Shown here piece after piece: positions 63,112 through 64,000 of a stretch of 64,000 bases of DNA. Position numbers and translations under genes: made by a program. Under the pieces are notes generated by a model. That model did not search any database. It worked only from the letters and a program-made list of their open reading frames with translations, and had not been told where the DNA came from. Each line of letters opens with the position of its first letter. Position 1 is the first letter of the stretch. Source of the stretch: Hydractinia symbiolongicarpus (lineage: Eukaryota; Cnidaria; Hydrozoa; Anthoathecata; Hydractiniidae); NCBI RefSeq assembly GCF_029227915.1, contig NC_079880.1:11869501-11933500 (forward strand), in the 5' to 3' direction.

Positions 63112-64000
63112 TTTTGTCTAATCATTAACAAATACCTACTTCACTTTATGTAATGTATCTTGTTCAAGAATCACGTTTTATACTTCCGTTTCGTGTAAAC
63201 CTGTTGACCTCCTTAATTAAGTTACATGTGGGAATCTCTAATTGGAGTGGTTGCTACAATTGAACAATCTACTCTTATATAATCTACAATTTTTTGATTA
63301 CAATAATTTTATAACAACAAAAAGACTGTAAACAAAAAAAAATAAACAAAAATTAAAACTATGGGGAAATTCATATTTCAAGGCAAAAATTCTTGTAGGA
63401 TTAAGTGTTGAGATTCTGTGAATTTTTGTACTTAGACTAATTGGATTGTAAATCTTTAACCCTAAAAACAAAAAAAAATTTCTTAAAGAATAAATAAGAA
63501 CAAATTAAAACAAATTCCAAGATAAACATGTGAAAAAACGAAAACACCTCAGGTTCAGGGCAAAATTTATAATAAAAAAACAAGTAATCTTCATCTGTTT
63601 TTGTGGTATTGCTCTTGTTGTGTATGTAACAGTTAATAAACGACAACCATTTACTTGCATTGAATTGCAGTGACTATTAACAGAATGCTAATCGACATAT
63701 CTGCGGTTTGTCTATTTCTGGTCAGCACGCCATTTTAATAACTAGACAATCAGATTGTTATCCTGGCGAGGTGTAACAGAAGAGAAGATTTATTCTAGAT
63801 ATCAGATTTATTCTAGAAAAATCTGAACACCTTTTTAATGAACATTTTAAACCGTTGTTTTTTTCCTTAATGTGATAAATACTTAAAATTTAGAAGTTTT
63901 GACTTCACTGTTGTTAAGTATGTCTTATGAGTAGGAAGTTATAGAGACCAGTAGTGTAGCCATGTTTCTGAGGTTTCAACAGTGATTATTGTCAACAAAA
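63112..64000. other. Upstream flank of the two-exon receptor, no gene
   Basis: 5' region of the minus-strand receptor gene. AT-rich, with no supported coding sequence and no confident promoter element. Confidence 0.6.

Overview
This is AT-rich animal nuclear DNA: long gene-poor stretches, spliced genes with GT-AG introns, microsatellites, small transposons and tRNA-derived SINE relics. Secreted actinoporin-like proteins (a mainly cnidarian pore-former family), a BMP ligand and divergent single-exon or two-exon 7TM receptors point to a cnidarian. A hydrozoan is my best guess, but nothing in the window proves the class. Layout: 1-13,980 holds no gene I can support, only old repeats including a short tandem of Helitron-like ends near 9.6-10.0 kb. 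14,014-17,994 (+) is a two-exon BMP2/4 (Dpp)-type ligand with a very basic linker in front of its cystine knot. 18-27.4 kb is gene-free, with a perfect 16-bp hairpin and a (TTTTG)n array. 27.4-51.4 kb is an accessory region built by repeated duplication. It holds two intact actinoporin-like secreted proteins (27,473-28,222 and 32,754-33,503, +) and a broken third copy (42,719-42,991). It also holds two intact two-exon genes for small secreted Thr/Arg-rich cationic peptides on the minus strand (35,658-36,035 and 45,725-46,108), a relic of a third copy (39,964-40,119, +), and an orphan copy of their promoter (near 50.79 kb). About 6-7 kb units starting at about 33.2 and 42.7 kb are direct copies of each other, and other blocks recur directly or inverted at 39-42, 50-51 and 54-57 kb. 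A 740-bp TTAA-flanked piggyBac-type element sits in one duplicate, and the other duplicate preserves the empty site. 51.4-57.4 kb is gene-free repeat territory with a 200-bp (AT)n tract. 57,470-58,441 (+) is an intronless class A-like 7TM receptor. 60,025-63,111 (-) is a two-exon 7TM receptor of another type, convergent with the first. The notable functional reading is the central module: a secreted pore-former-like gene facing, tail to tail, a small secreted cationic peptide gene, duplicated together. Both products enter the secretory pathway. Whether they act together, for example in venom, digestion or defence, is inference only. Splice sites were read by eye from frame continuity. No alignment or database search was run.
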